Assembly (NCBI GenBank): GCA_963924555.1
Contig: OZ004582.1
Location: 2,418,001-2,482,000 of the forward strand
Reading direction: 5' to 3'
Length of the DNA: 64,000 bases
From: Crambe crambe
Taxonomy: Eukaryota > Porifera > Demospongiae > Poecilosclerida > Crambeidae
Below are positions 53,954-64,000 of this stretch, in pieces (within the stretch, counting starts at the first letter, position 1; each line of letters opens with the position of its first letter). The notes beneath the pieces are model-generated. The model was not told where the DNA came from, did no database searches, and saw only the letters and a program-made list of their open reading frames with translations. Both the position numbers and the translations under genes were made by a program.

Positions 53954-55475
53954 TGCCACCCAAGTCTAAGAGGCGTAAATCAGCAGAGGATAACTTGAGG
54001 AAGGCAAGGGACAAGAAGAGAAGAGAGAAGGCTAGAAGTTGATGGAGATGTCTCCACAGGGCCTGAAGAAAGTGAGGTGACTGAGCTGTCTGACAATGAG
54101 TGAGGATGCTTTAGATACAGAGGATGAAGATGTAGATCCCTCTTTTGATCTAGACAGTAGCTTGAAAGATCATATGGTTGATGATTTTTGTGAGGAATGG
54201 GTTCTACAGTTGGAGCATGATGATAAAGTAGCCTTGGGCTATAAAAGTAGGACCGCCATTCCCTAATAGTTCTATCTGACCTTCCAACTGTTACCCCAGC
54301 AAGCTCTGCAGACTTGGTGTCACCAAGATTAAAGTGCTTCAATAGCTGAAAATTCAAGAACAAATAGTAATAATGGTGAGATACCTGATTGTAAGCAAGG
54401 AAAATACCAGCGCACTGGGGTACTGTGGAGTAGTGAAGACTTGATCGAAAAGGCTAAAAAGTATGTGCGGAACAATAGTAATGTTAAGGGTAGAGCTAAT
54501 CTTACTGTAGGTAGTTTTAGTGAATGGATAAATAATGATTTACTTCCCAACACAACTCTTGAGCCTGGTTTTCCAAGAAAGGTTTCTCTAGAGACAGCTC
54601 GTACATGAGCTTGGTTTTCAAGTCCTTGACAAAAAGAAAGGGACATTTGTAGATGGTCACGAGCGTGATGATGTGATGAATATCGTGCTACGTTTTGTGG
54701 GTCTAGGTTTTCTTAATGAGGGGAATGCCCCTACTGTAGAAGCAAAAACAGCCTTAAGTAATTATACTAATTTCATGATGAGTCTACCTTTCATGCAAAT
54801 GAAGATCAGACAACTTTCTGGGGAGAAAAGGGTACTACTGTATTGAGGCCAAAGTCTAGGGGTGGTTTCAGATTTCATAGAAGAAAAGAATGGTTATTTA
54901 GTGCTAACTGATGCGGAATACGAAACTGCTAAATCTAACGATCTGTACGCTGAAAAGTATGCGCAACAGTTGCTGGAATTTGGCGAGAATAAAGAAGGTT
55001 ACTGGACATCAGACATGTTATTGCTCAAATTAGAAGTGCAGTTAAAATAGCTAGCATCAAATATCCCAGAGAAGATGGGTGGAAGGTAGTGTGGATGTTT
55101 GACCACAGCAGCTGCCATGCAGCAATGGCTGACGACTCATTAGATGTCAACCATATGAATGTGAATCCTGGTGGGTGATGAGAGATGGTTGGTGGGGTGG
55201 GAAAGTACAATGTACGTGGTGTTCCTAAGGGTTTGAAGAGGGTATTGGAGGAACATGGTATCAATACAACTACTTTAAATCAGAGTGAAATGAGAGAACT
55301 ACTAGGTTCTCATCCTGACTTTAAGTGTGAAAAATCTAGGATAGAACGTTTGTTAACAGAGGAATTTGGCCACATTGTGTATCCCAAATTTCATTGTGAG
55401 CTAAATCCTATTGAGAGGGTTTGGGCTCAAGCGAAACGCTATGCCTGCATTGGTAAAATTGACCCGGGTGGCTGA
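53954..55475 (+). pseudogene. DDE endonuclease-type transposase, frameshifted
   Basis: Coding traces run in order through several frames. MPPKSKRRKSAEDNLRKARD is a basic start at 53954. An acidic linker follows, then GVLWSSEDLIEKAKKYV, SFSEWINNDLLPN, LGFQVLDKKKGTFVDGHERD and TTFWGEKGTTVLRPKSRG. MVSDFIEEKNGYLVLTD has a first Asp, WMFDHSSCHAAMADDSLDV a second Asp, and KFHCELNPIERVWAQAKRY the Glu. At least five frame changes or stops. The block order matches a large family of DDE transposases found in cnidarians, sponges and fungi. The bidirectional ORFs on the minus strand here are shadows. Confidence 0.8.
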
Positions 55476-55590
55476 TTTTTATTATAATTTTTTTGTCGAG
55501 TTATACAATTTTAAAAAAGCATCAAAATCAATTAAATTAAAAAAACAATTCAGGTATTCAGTATATAATATGTGTTGAGCACTGAATCAG

Positions 55591-58292
55591 TCAGTTTTTT
55601 TTGGAGCGTTTGGCAACATTCGATGCTCCCCATGTTGCAGGGCGTTTGCCTTCTGAGCGACACAGGAAACATATTGGACGCACAACTGCATATTGACTCT
55701 TTAAATTTTGCATGAATTCATCATCAGTCAACATTTCTTCTGGGCTAGCACAGTATAGTTCTTCTCCTCGTAAGTAAGGCTTGCAGCTGCATACACACAC
55801 CTGGGTTTATTGCAATCAGAACAGACAATAATACGACGTACCTTACCAGCAATCAGCAACTTCTTATTCTCTTTATCAGCTTCTTTTGCTTCTGAAGTTG
55901 GGGTTGGTGCAAGTGATGGTCTATCCTTTTCAGATGGACATTGACCATAGAGTTCTGTAAACATCTTGTAATGGTCTTTGGCCAAATTCAAAAGCGGAGT
56001 GGGATGAAGTTTAATTTCTCAAATTCATCTTGAGGAAGACGGACAGGATGCTTGCTACAGTGTGCGCAGGAATTTTTTGTACACTTCTTAATCTGGTAGA
56101 GGTAGTGACTCGAGTGGCAATGTTCATTCATGAACGCCTTTAAACCTGCTGCATCCTTGAGATTTTCTTGCTGCAATTTGCCCATGGTGAGACTACTATC
56201 TATGAAATGTACAGCTTCAAAGTTATCCATGATATCATCCTGAGTGGCAGCTGGACGAATCTTGATTGAATTCCCTTTCAATTTCATTCGTGTGAAACGT
56301 TCACTAAGGAGACTAATGACAGAAGAGGTTGATTCCAGGAGTGCTGCTTCGAGTTCAGGCATATCTTCAACAGCTGACCGAATAGCATTGATAGTGTTCT
56401 TGTACTTGATAGCTCGTTCTAGAGGGTCACTCATTTTATCCCTCATCAATGAAACATTTTGAAGAGCTAAATTCAATGTGGACATAACCCTCTCAGCTGG
56501 GTTGGTCCAACTTTGGTACGGGCACATTTGCATACAGAATATCACTCAAAATTATCATAACTGGTTTGGAAGAAGATTGGCCATCACTACTGAAGTTTTC
56601 ATGGATCAATTGAACCAATTCAGTGCTATGTCTGTGGGGTGAAGATGGCTGCATGATCTTATCTTTAATAGAAACAAAAGGTTGTCCAGAAAAAAATGAA
56701 TCGTTTGGAGAATCTGGGATTTCTATACACAGACACACAGAGGGAACAAGCCCAAACAAATGGAAGTCATGATCTAGAGCAGCATGAGTTGGCCCACCCA
56801 CAGTAACCAGAGAACGGTTGTGGCCACGAACACCACTAGATATTGGATTTGATGGTTCCCCAACTGGCATACTGAAGGAGAATGGCAACATACCTGGAGT
56901 CAGGGTGGCTTTTTCTCATTTGGCGAACTTGAACAGCATACTTGACTTTAAATCTGCCAGTATAGCATAGAGCACTGTTTGCGTATGGATTCCTTGGCCA
57001 AAATTGCAGACGAATCCACTCTTCAGATGGAATCGGTTTAGAATCTCCAGGAAACTGCTTTAAAAGGCGTTCTCTGATTCTTTCTCTCAGTCACGAACAG
57101 AAATTGCAATAGGGTACATGTTACGGAGAACACTAGTGGGTGCTTTCACGAAACGGTTGTACTGCAAAAGAAAGTCTTTTCTCATTTGCCGTGTGCAATA
57201 CTGCTTTTGCTGGCTGTTAAGGGTCGCAATTGCTTGTGCAGTGGCTGTGGGATCTTCAGAACAATCTGAAGGAAGTCGCCAGAGAAAGGTCATGTTACCC
57301 AGGCTATTACCATAACAGAATCGGTACATCTATATGGGACATTCAAGTTGTAAATTGTCAAGCCAGTGCTTTCGGGCATATCGATCAGAAGGGGAAAAAT
57401 GATTTAGAAACACTGGCTGGTTCAAATCAAAAGTAGAAAGCTTTTCTTGGAGTTGTTGATACGGTTCACACACAGATGACACTGGGGTTCGTATTTCAAG
57501 CAAAATATTCTCCTCCACTGGCTTTAGGTAGCCTAAATATTGTTTCATGGTCTCCACAAGCATGACCAGCTTTGATTGAAGGGTCTTGAAATTAGGTTTG
57601 TGGCTCCATGGTTGAGAGAGAACAGTTGAAAGGGCTTGAATATGTCTATCCAATTCGGCTTGGCATAGCTGAGGGCACCTCTCTTTCTTTCTTTTCCAGT
57701 CGTTGTAGCCCTGAAATTTCTCAAAACATGCTGGAAGAGCTAAGGAGCGATCTCTAAACTGGCCATGATGAGGATCTAAATACCACAAAGCTTTAGAAAG
57801 AACTTTAACACAATTTTTTCCAACAGTCTCGACTGTATCTGGCATCCAGCCTATGTTCCAAGACACCAATAAATCAATGATGTCATTGTACATCCTTTGA
57901 TCTGCTCTAGATGTGTCAACCTTTTTGGGGAGCAGAACTCTTCTCTGGCTAGACATCAGAATTTGGAAGGCATTAGGCCTGCTTGAATCACTTGAGCTAG
58001 ATTCACTTTCAAACTCAGCCAGATAAAAAACAATAGCCCTTGAATGAAACTGCTCGGGCGAACACGATGTTAGTGGAGCATCAAGTTGCACTTCGTGGTT
58101 TTGACCTTTGTCATCTTGGATCAGAATCTTTTGTACTCGAGTTTCTGAAAAGTGCTCTTCTTCCAACCGAGAAAGCAAGCTTCCAAAAGATTCTACCACG
58201 GAGCAGCTGATAATTTTCGACCCAAACAAAACCTTGGAACCTGAAATAACTTTAACTGCCAGCCACAAGGTCTCGTGTATATGTTCAGCCAT
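55591..58292 (-). pseudogene. Large transposon-type protein, C-terminal catalytic region deleted
   Basis: Minus strand from ATG 58292 (MAEHIHETLWLAVK). The first 320 codons are open to a TAG at 57330-57332 (CPI-stop-MYRF), then in the same frame to a shift at about 57088. Next come IPSEEWIRLQFWPRNPYANS and VQVRQMRKSHPDS; after an intron, MPVGEPSNPISSGVRGHN, ALDHDFHLFGLVPSV and SSPHRHSTELVQLI. At about 56535 the frame passes directly from IILSD to PYQSWTNPAERVMSTLN, losing the segment that in relatives follows the SDGG Asp. A Cys-rich C-terminus (CTKNSCAHC, CSDCNKPRCVY, CFLC) ends at 55591. Common in cnidarian and sponge genomes; biochemical role unproven. Confidence 0.7.
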
Positions 58293-60119
58293 TTTCGATA
58301 CAAACATCACGTGACTTTACAAATTTATTATAGCCCATCTAAATTTTTGACCGCCGGGCCCGAGCAACAACAAATCTTGAAAAAAGAAATTAAGTCCCAT
58401 CGTAGAATTTCTGAATTACAATAATTAATTACTTTCTGTATATTTTGCCATATTTTGTTGCTTTGTCTATTTTGTTCAATAAGACTTCTAATTCATTCAC
58501 AATTTGAGATTATTTGAAATAACCTCTGAATTTTACATAATATTTTTGCTCACCACCCTCATTTTCATCAGTAAACTACAGACAATAGACTTGAACTTTG
58601 ATCAATAGGAACTGTTAATCTTTCTATGTATGCGGTATTGATAGTAACTTCAAATTTTTTGTGCAAATATCCAAGCAGTACATGATATTTTAAAGAAATT
58701 TCCATATATGGGAATATAATGTGTGGTATCGTTACCATGGCAACAAATTTCGATGAAATGATAATTTAGTCATCCCCTAAATTTTCCTTTCATGAAACAT
58801 AACAACACCATGGCTACATTGAAAAGAAGGAAAAGCAAAAGTTTGGAACTGCATGCCTGGTTGCATTGAAGAAATTTTTTGCGTTCTCGTTTCCATTCTT
58901 TTTCTTTGTATATTAGATGGCTATACAAATTCATAACATAACCTATTTATTATCTTCCTCTTATGTAGGTACGTAGTGCTGATGATCAACAATTAAAGAA
59001 GTTAGTGTATTATTCAATATCAAACTTTATGACAACAGCAATGTAGCTAATGACCTGTGTGAAGTATTTTTACTTAAATCTGTCTAAAAGTACTCAAGAA
59101 ATTTAACTTATACATTTCGCTAGAATTCATGACTGACAGGTTGGAAGCACTGGCATGGTGGAGTGAGCAAACTGCACAGAGCTAAGTACTGACTATGTGT
59201 AGGATGAGAATTCTGTACTGAGGAATGACTTAAACATACCAGAAGAAATAGCTAGCTAAAGTCTATTCGCGTTCACCTCGACCTTTTTATATCCGTGATA
59301 ACTTGCTCAATTCTTGACCAATTTCAAAATTTCAAACACCAGCAGCTAGCTAATTATCCGAGATTTATGATGATACTTTTTATAAAGACTCAATCCTTAC
59401 CAGTAAGAAGTTAGCTGTATGTCCCATAAGCAAAGTATGGAGCTGCCATTCACCACAAGGAATGTAGTGTGCACGCATTGCGCGCGATAGAGCAACAACA
59501 ATGGCTGCCAGGTGCTACTGAATCTCGAGTAAGTTAGCTAGCTTACGCAAGTAACTGCTGGTTAAAACTAAGAAATATGAATTATAGAATAGTTCAGCTA
59601 ACTAGAAAACTGAATCACAGAATCTTTTAGCTAACTAGATCGATAGAATGAATGAATGAGAAGTCACATTTCAAGTTTAACTGCAATATTCGAATCACTG
59701 CTAATCTTCCCTGCAGTTTAGCTTATACAGAACATTCATTGCTAAAACCTCCAGGAAAGGAAGGAGCAGGCTTGAGATGTCAGCTGAACCACCATACCTC
59801 TCTGGGGAAAGGAAGGAGCAGGCTTGAGACAGCTGAACCACCCTACCTCTCTGGGGATTGTCAAAGGCAGAAGTCCAGGGAGAGTCATGGCAGGCATAAG
59901 AGAAAGTCACGCAAAAAAGAGAAAAGAAACGAGAAAATAACTTGATCTAAACTGATAACACGTGGCTTGGCTCCAATTACCCGCGCATACTTATAGCCAT
60001 AACTATGTGGCTAATTGGATTAATACGCGTTCTTACGTAAGCTTACTACACCACTTTAGCTGAAGTCGAAGCTGAACAGCTCTAGCTAGCATGCACCTAC
60101 ATGGCCCCGCCCTTAAAAT
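58293..60119. other. Non-coding region with a 54-bp tandem pair
   Basis: gaaaggaaggagcaggcttg with its flank is repeated at 59755-59806 and 59809-59857. MITE-like tail gaagaaattttttgcgttctc near 58867 resembles 22420. A GC-rich patch (gaccgccgggcccgag) lies at 58350-58365 upstream of the minus gene. The 97-aa ORF 59652-59945 spans the tandem pair and is not convincing. Confidence 0.45.
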
Positions 60120-60475
60120 GGCAAGAAAGATTAGCTAATACCGATATCACTAAATTGTGAAACGTAACCGTAGTGAAAACTAATAGCAAAAGATCAGCCT
60201 TGCCGCTCTAACAGATGGCCCGAACAGATGACTATGGAGTACGTCAATCTTATTATTATTATTATTATCATTATGTTGAATAACCAGAACAAAAGTCAAT
60301 TTTTTAAATCATTTTTTGTTAATGTTATAGAATGAATTTTAGTCTTCTGTGTAGATGTAGGGATTGGGCTAGGACTTGTGAGAACCTGTGGAATAAGAGT
60401 AGAAGAGAAAGAAGAGTTTTAAGTTTATACAGTCTTAATGACCTTTGACCTGCCATCCCTACTTAGAGAGTGCTA
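60120..60475 (+). repeat. Dispersed repeat family R1, copy C
   Basis: Same modules as copy B (tgaaaactaatagcaaaaga, gccgctctaacagatgg, (ATT)n, aaccagaacaaaagtca, agaagagaaagaagag, tttatacagtcttaatgacc). It ends at tagagagtgcta without the second hairpin arm, because another sequence joins at about 60475. Confidence 0.7.
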
Positions 60476-60498
60476 ACTGATAATTCACAACTTTTTTA

Positions 60499-60658
60499 GA
60501 TGCTGACGGTTACAGGTGGTTCCAGTATGGAACTAAACTGATTCCCAATAATAACCCTGAAATAAAAAAGATACACTTTGCTACAGTTTTACCTTCATCC
60601 GATATGATACCAAATTTAAACGACAAGCCTACTATCTTCTTGATTCTTCGCATGAAAT
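60499..60658 (+). pseudogene. Exon with a DGYRW motif
   Basis: After an acceptor (cttttttag) the frame reads DADGYRWFQYGTKLIPNNNP, then EIKKIHFATVLPSSD, and stops at 60658. It is similar to DQYRWLNQGVTKFPRK in the minus-strand pseudogene at 62.1-62.5 kb, so it is a remnant of the same protein family. The following ORF (60676-60945) is not convincing. Confidence 0.4.
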
Positions 60659-60959
60659 AGTACTAATCCATTATATTGGAAATGACAGCATGTAATTTTC
60701 CTCATGGAAATTCAAAGAACCTGCAGCAGCTATTTCAATGTGTGGGGGGGCATTTTCCCCCGCTTCTACACATTCACAAGGATTTAACAGATAAAATTGA
60801 AATAGCTAAAGAATTTATATCCGTAAACAGTGATAGGAAATTTATTTTAGTTCTTTTTAAGGCTATTATTATGACAAGTGTTTCAACAGTGAGGATGGTA
60901 AATACGTACCTAGTTTTGCAAGGTGCATGCACTTCAGTCTCATAGTGTTACACTGCCCC

Positions 60960-61289
60960 CCCCCTTCCGAACTCCTTCCTACACCTATGTCTTTCATCGT
61001 ACTTGCCCTTCAAGAAAATTGCTTCCATGCAGGAAATGTATATAAGAAGGCTATTTCTTAAACTGAATGTCCCCGCCTCATTTGGTACCTTCTACTGGTT
61101 GCGTATTCCCTTTGTTGTTACATTGGTGTTTAGCTGGGTGGCAGAGACGTGAGCACAATTGCTTAGCTTGCTTAAAAGGGCACTTCTTTGTAATGGTGCA
61201 GCGATTGGTGCAGGTACACATACATCATCTGTGTATAATTATCAAAATATGTACCATGCACAAGGTTGCAGTAATTATTAGCTGATAAA
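60960..61289. other. Spacer
   Basis: C-run at 60956-60964; no gene supported. Confidence 0.35.
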
Positions 61290-62543
61290 AGTTAAACACC
61301 TACCCACATTCACATCACTTGGACCATTATCATATCTGGATTTCTTTGTTTGGTTCATACAATCTTCCTCACTAGCACTCCCCAGTTCATCCAAGATTTT
61401 CTGTGCTGTAGGCTTGATCTCATCTGCAATAATAATGTGCATAAAAATAATTATAAATTATAGTATTACCTATTTGAACGAGGTTTCTTTCTTCCACATT
61501 TTTCTCCTTTCTGGATCTTGTATTCTTTCACAGCTGTGTAAAGTTTCTTTTCAATTGTTCATACCAACAGAGAGCTTGGCTGCTACAATGTGGTAACAAT
61601 CACTTGTGGATGCGTTTGCTTTGGAAACAGTGTCTGCATCTTCCAGCACTTTTTGAAGACCACAGATGCACACAAGGTCAGGATAGGTGATAATCTTCCG
61701 AATAAACCCAGGCACATATTTCATGCAAATTGAAGAGAACATCCCGTGATATGTGTGCATTGTGAAGATATTTAAACCTCAAATTATGCAACTGTTTTAA
61801 GTTCCTGGGTGTTTGCACGGGTACAAGGTGAGGTTCACACTCCATACTTGCTACCTCTTTCTTGTAGACAATATTGGCTTTACTTGATTCTACAAGAGTT
61901 TCACATTTCTTGAGATATGAAGGACATGTGCGGATGTAAGGCTTGCTGCTGACAACCGAATTGCGATGTGGGAAGCTGCTTGCCACTTTCTCATTCCCAA
62001 CATAGTGAACAAGTGTCATCCCCTTTTTACCTTCAAGTCAACATCTTACTTCATACGATCCATGCACATTACTTCTTAAGTAATAGCTGGTAAGCATTTC
62101 TTTGAAACTCTTTAGAAATCCCTTTCTGAGGTGTCTGCAGCGAAGTACATCCTCCTAATCTTTGGAGCTTTACGTGGAAACTTAGTCACCCCTTGATTAA
62201 GCCATCTGTACTGGTCACACGTATAGAATGACAAGCTTTTTGTCCTCTGGTCTAGCAGTACAGTGAATACCTTACCTTTCTTGGATTCATTCTCAGCTTG
62301 ATACAGAAAAGCTTGACCACCCTTGGGCTTTTGTGGAGGAACAGAAACCACAGTTGGTGGTGGATTTTCAAGGATATCCATTACTTCAGCAATTGAGATA
62401 GTTTTCTTAATGAACAGTAGGCCTTCTTCATTCTTCATCTCAAAATCACAGCGCGGTAGATCACCCACGTGGATTATCGGCTCATACGCATGCGGATTAA
62501 ATCGCAGATTACGGGCGCACGGCCGGCGTCCCAGCAAATGCAT
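61290..62543 (-). pseudogene. Transposon-type protein, N-terminal half, three lesions
   Basis: Minus strand. 62543-62112 (basic and Pro-rich, then FTVLLDQRTKSLSFYTCDQY continuing to APKIRRMYFAADTSE). It is frameshifted near 62120 into KGFLKSFKEMLTSYYLRSN, with a TGA near 62040, then MTLVHYVGNEKVASSFPHRN, TPRNLKQLHNLRFKYL and RDVLFNLHEIC. It is frameshifted again near 61720 into YVPGFIRKIITYPDLVCI. Exon-like pieces follow at about 61560-61470 and 61420-61293 (DEIKPTAQKILDELG), each with splice signals. The D-rich catalytic half expected next in related cnidarian/sponge proteins is not seen. Family name unknown. Confidence 0.55.
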
Positions 62544-64000
62544 CCCGTCATTTAGTAAGCGGGACGTCCCGTCCCATCCAGCTCTGTCCCGTGTTTTAGT
62601 ATTAACCCTCCATGCACGAAGCTTTCACGGCTGACTAGCTAGCTTTAAAGCTATATTTGAAGCCTTATTATTCTAAAATGATAGGCCTCACTACAACTAT
62701 TCCTACGTGAAAATTAATTTTTTTGCTGACTGCCAGGTTTTCCCACAGCGGGTCACATATATGGAACTATTATTGTTGCTACTTCAGTATCTTATTGCTC
62801 TTCTCCGTGTTGGCACTTTGTAACACCAGGAAGCAAGAAACTATAGCTTCTTTTGTCTGACAAGTTTGAAACCACAGGTATCACATTGCTTATCTGTTTC
62901 TTTTCTACTTGGCTAATATGCCACAGTATAAAAGTGGTACAAGTCCTTTGGTTAGAAAGCCTATACCTTAGTTCTGGTAATTTCCACATGGATAAACTCA
63001 TCTTCATATACAAAGCTTTCACTGCTGACTAGCTTATGTTTGAAGCCTTAGTTCTATGTATGTCAATCTACATATTACCTAGCTATATTTAGAAAAAAAA
63101 AACAAAAACAGTAGATGAGAAGAATAAAGCTCTAGAGAGCTGAAACATTTAACTTTGCTTTTGAAAACCTGCAATCAATATCTGTACATAAATTTTTAAA
63201 TCATGCAAGAAGGTTCTATAACTTATCAGAGAGTGCGGTAGCACTCTCTATGTAGGGATGACTCGGACGGCCGCGCGCGCCGCCTATAGACTAATACAAA
63301 TTATCCAGCCTACTAGAGCCTACTACAATGTGCAGACCAAGTTTCAGGACCAGGGAGCTTACCGTTTCAGAAATACAGCAAGCAGGTAAATTGCTGGATT
63401 CTTCTTCTTCTCTATTATTATTATTATTCTTAGACAACCATATCTCTCGAACCACTCAAGCTACAGCTACGATTTTTGGATAAATCCACTCCAATTCTAC
63501 CAACTATGATCTTTTCTACTTGTTGATCCTCGAAAGAGTCGATGACAAAGGAGACGCTACGGAGCACAGCACTCGACTAATTTAATTAGTGGAAGCCATC
63601 TTTTCTATTGGAATGAGGTCCCTCTTTGCAAACTCTCCCGGCAAGCATATTATATCCCTTTCATAGATGAGTTTGCCCTTTCCTTTATTAGGCAAATTTT
63701 CCTGAAAATGAAGTCCAATGTGTTAGTAGTCAGACTACTCAAATTTAATTATTGCATGCCAGTCTTTGCAATCCAAAACTAACGAACCATTTTGGTTACT
63801 TTAGTAAAATTTCTGATTTTAGATTCTATGTCCCTGGTCTCCAAGGAACCATTTTGTTTCCTTTATAAAAATCCTCACAGCCATTTTTGCTAACCTCATG
63901 CTGGTTTAGATTCTACATTCCTGAGGTACCATTTGACAAGCTGGTCTCCAAGGAATTATTCGGTCCCTTCAGAAAATCCTTTACCTCCTAGATATGAGGT
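62544..64000. other. Non-coding region with several repeats
   Basis: A gaagctttcacggctgactag or gctttcactgctgactag box with ttgaagcctta occurs near 62620 and 63017. A hairpin agagagtgc-ggta-gcactctct lies at 63228-63249, followed by tgtagggatgac. An imperfect repeat of about 135 bp (tggtctccaaggaa, then attctac/attctat boxes) lies at 63800-63970. No gene supported. Confidence 0.5.

Noticed and set aside
53980..54646. Minus-strand ORFs of 127 and 105 codons
   Set aside because: They are shadows of the plus-strand DDE pseudogene, whose ordered conserved blocks define the real coding strand.
1..64000. CRISPR array, prophage or bacterial operon
   Set aside because: Repeats with spacers of constant length are absent; genes have GT-AG introns and animal transposon families, so the window is eukaryotic nuclear DNA.

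Overview
This window looks like repeat-dense, AT-rich nuclear DNA from an early-branching metazoan, most likely a demosponge. The reasons are short GT-AG introns of about 40-170 bp, abundant AGCTAGCTAGC-like low-complexity sequence, many short hairpin MITEs, and protein types that are typical of sponge and cnidarian genomes (SAM-domain SAMD3-like protein, RING protein, Ulp1-PHD protein, integrase-core protein, MULE, EnSpm-like and P-element transposases). I see no operons, no bacterial signals, no rRNA or tRNA genes and no CRISPR. The taxonomic call is inference from memory of these families; no search was run.

Layout. 1-2.04 kb: AT-rich low-complexity repeats. 2.05-2.99 kb: remnants of an unrecognised Cys-rich protein. 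2.99-7.34 kb: a minus-strand Ty1/copia retrotransposon with apparently identical LTRs but a damaged pol. 7.6-11.9 kb: a minus-strand BEL/Pao remnant (gag, pol fragment, tRNA-Tyr primer site). It is split by a 2.94-kb P-superfamily DNA transposon with 41-bp perfect TIRs, a 5-bp TSD, a five-exon transposase fragment and a second, convergent gene. 12.07-20.57 kb: a block bracketed by minisatellite arrays in opposite orientation, like Foldback or TU elements. It holds a DDE-type transposase-like gene (+), a P-loop helicase-like gene (-) that a MITE has interrupted, a second related gene fragment, and a Ty3/gypsy remnant whose internal segments are scrambled. 22.49-26.52 kb: a complete Mutator-like element with a 9-bp TSD, pentamer-rich TIRs and a seven-exon transposase whose reading frame is intact (1,023 codons).

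27-35 kb: dispersed SINE/MITE-like repeats, a Ulp1-type protease fragment (+), a second BEL-like 5' end, a minisatellite, and a 1.37-kb dispersed repeat carrying a perfect 31-bp-stem hairpin. 35.7-38.0 kb: a five-exon integrase-core gene (-). 39-43 kb: TA-flanked MITEs and an almost exact 598-bp tandem duplication. 43.5-47.4 kb: a RING-type gene and a partial tandem paralogue. 47.4-48.8 kb: an inverted second copy of the hairpin repeat. 48.95-50.47 kb: a SAM-domain gene (-). 50.67-52.57 kb: an EnSpm/tnp2-like gene (+) with two C2H2 fingers and six compatible exons. 52.6-53.1 kb: a Ulp1-PHD fragment. 53.9-55.5 kb: a decayed DDE endonuclease. 55.6-58.3 kb: a large decayed transposon-type protein (-). 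60.1-60.7 and 61.3-62.5 kb: remnants of a second such family. 62.6-64 kb: non-coding repeats.

No clear single-copy housekeeping gene is present. The window is best read as nested mobile elements with a few candidate host-like genes (SAM, RING). The most notable candidate system is the 12-20.6 kb array-bracketed block pairing a transposase-like gene with a P-loop ATPase.
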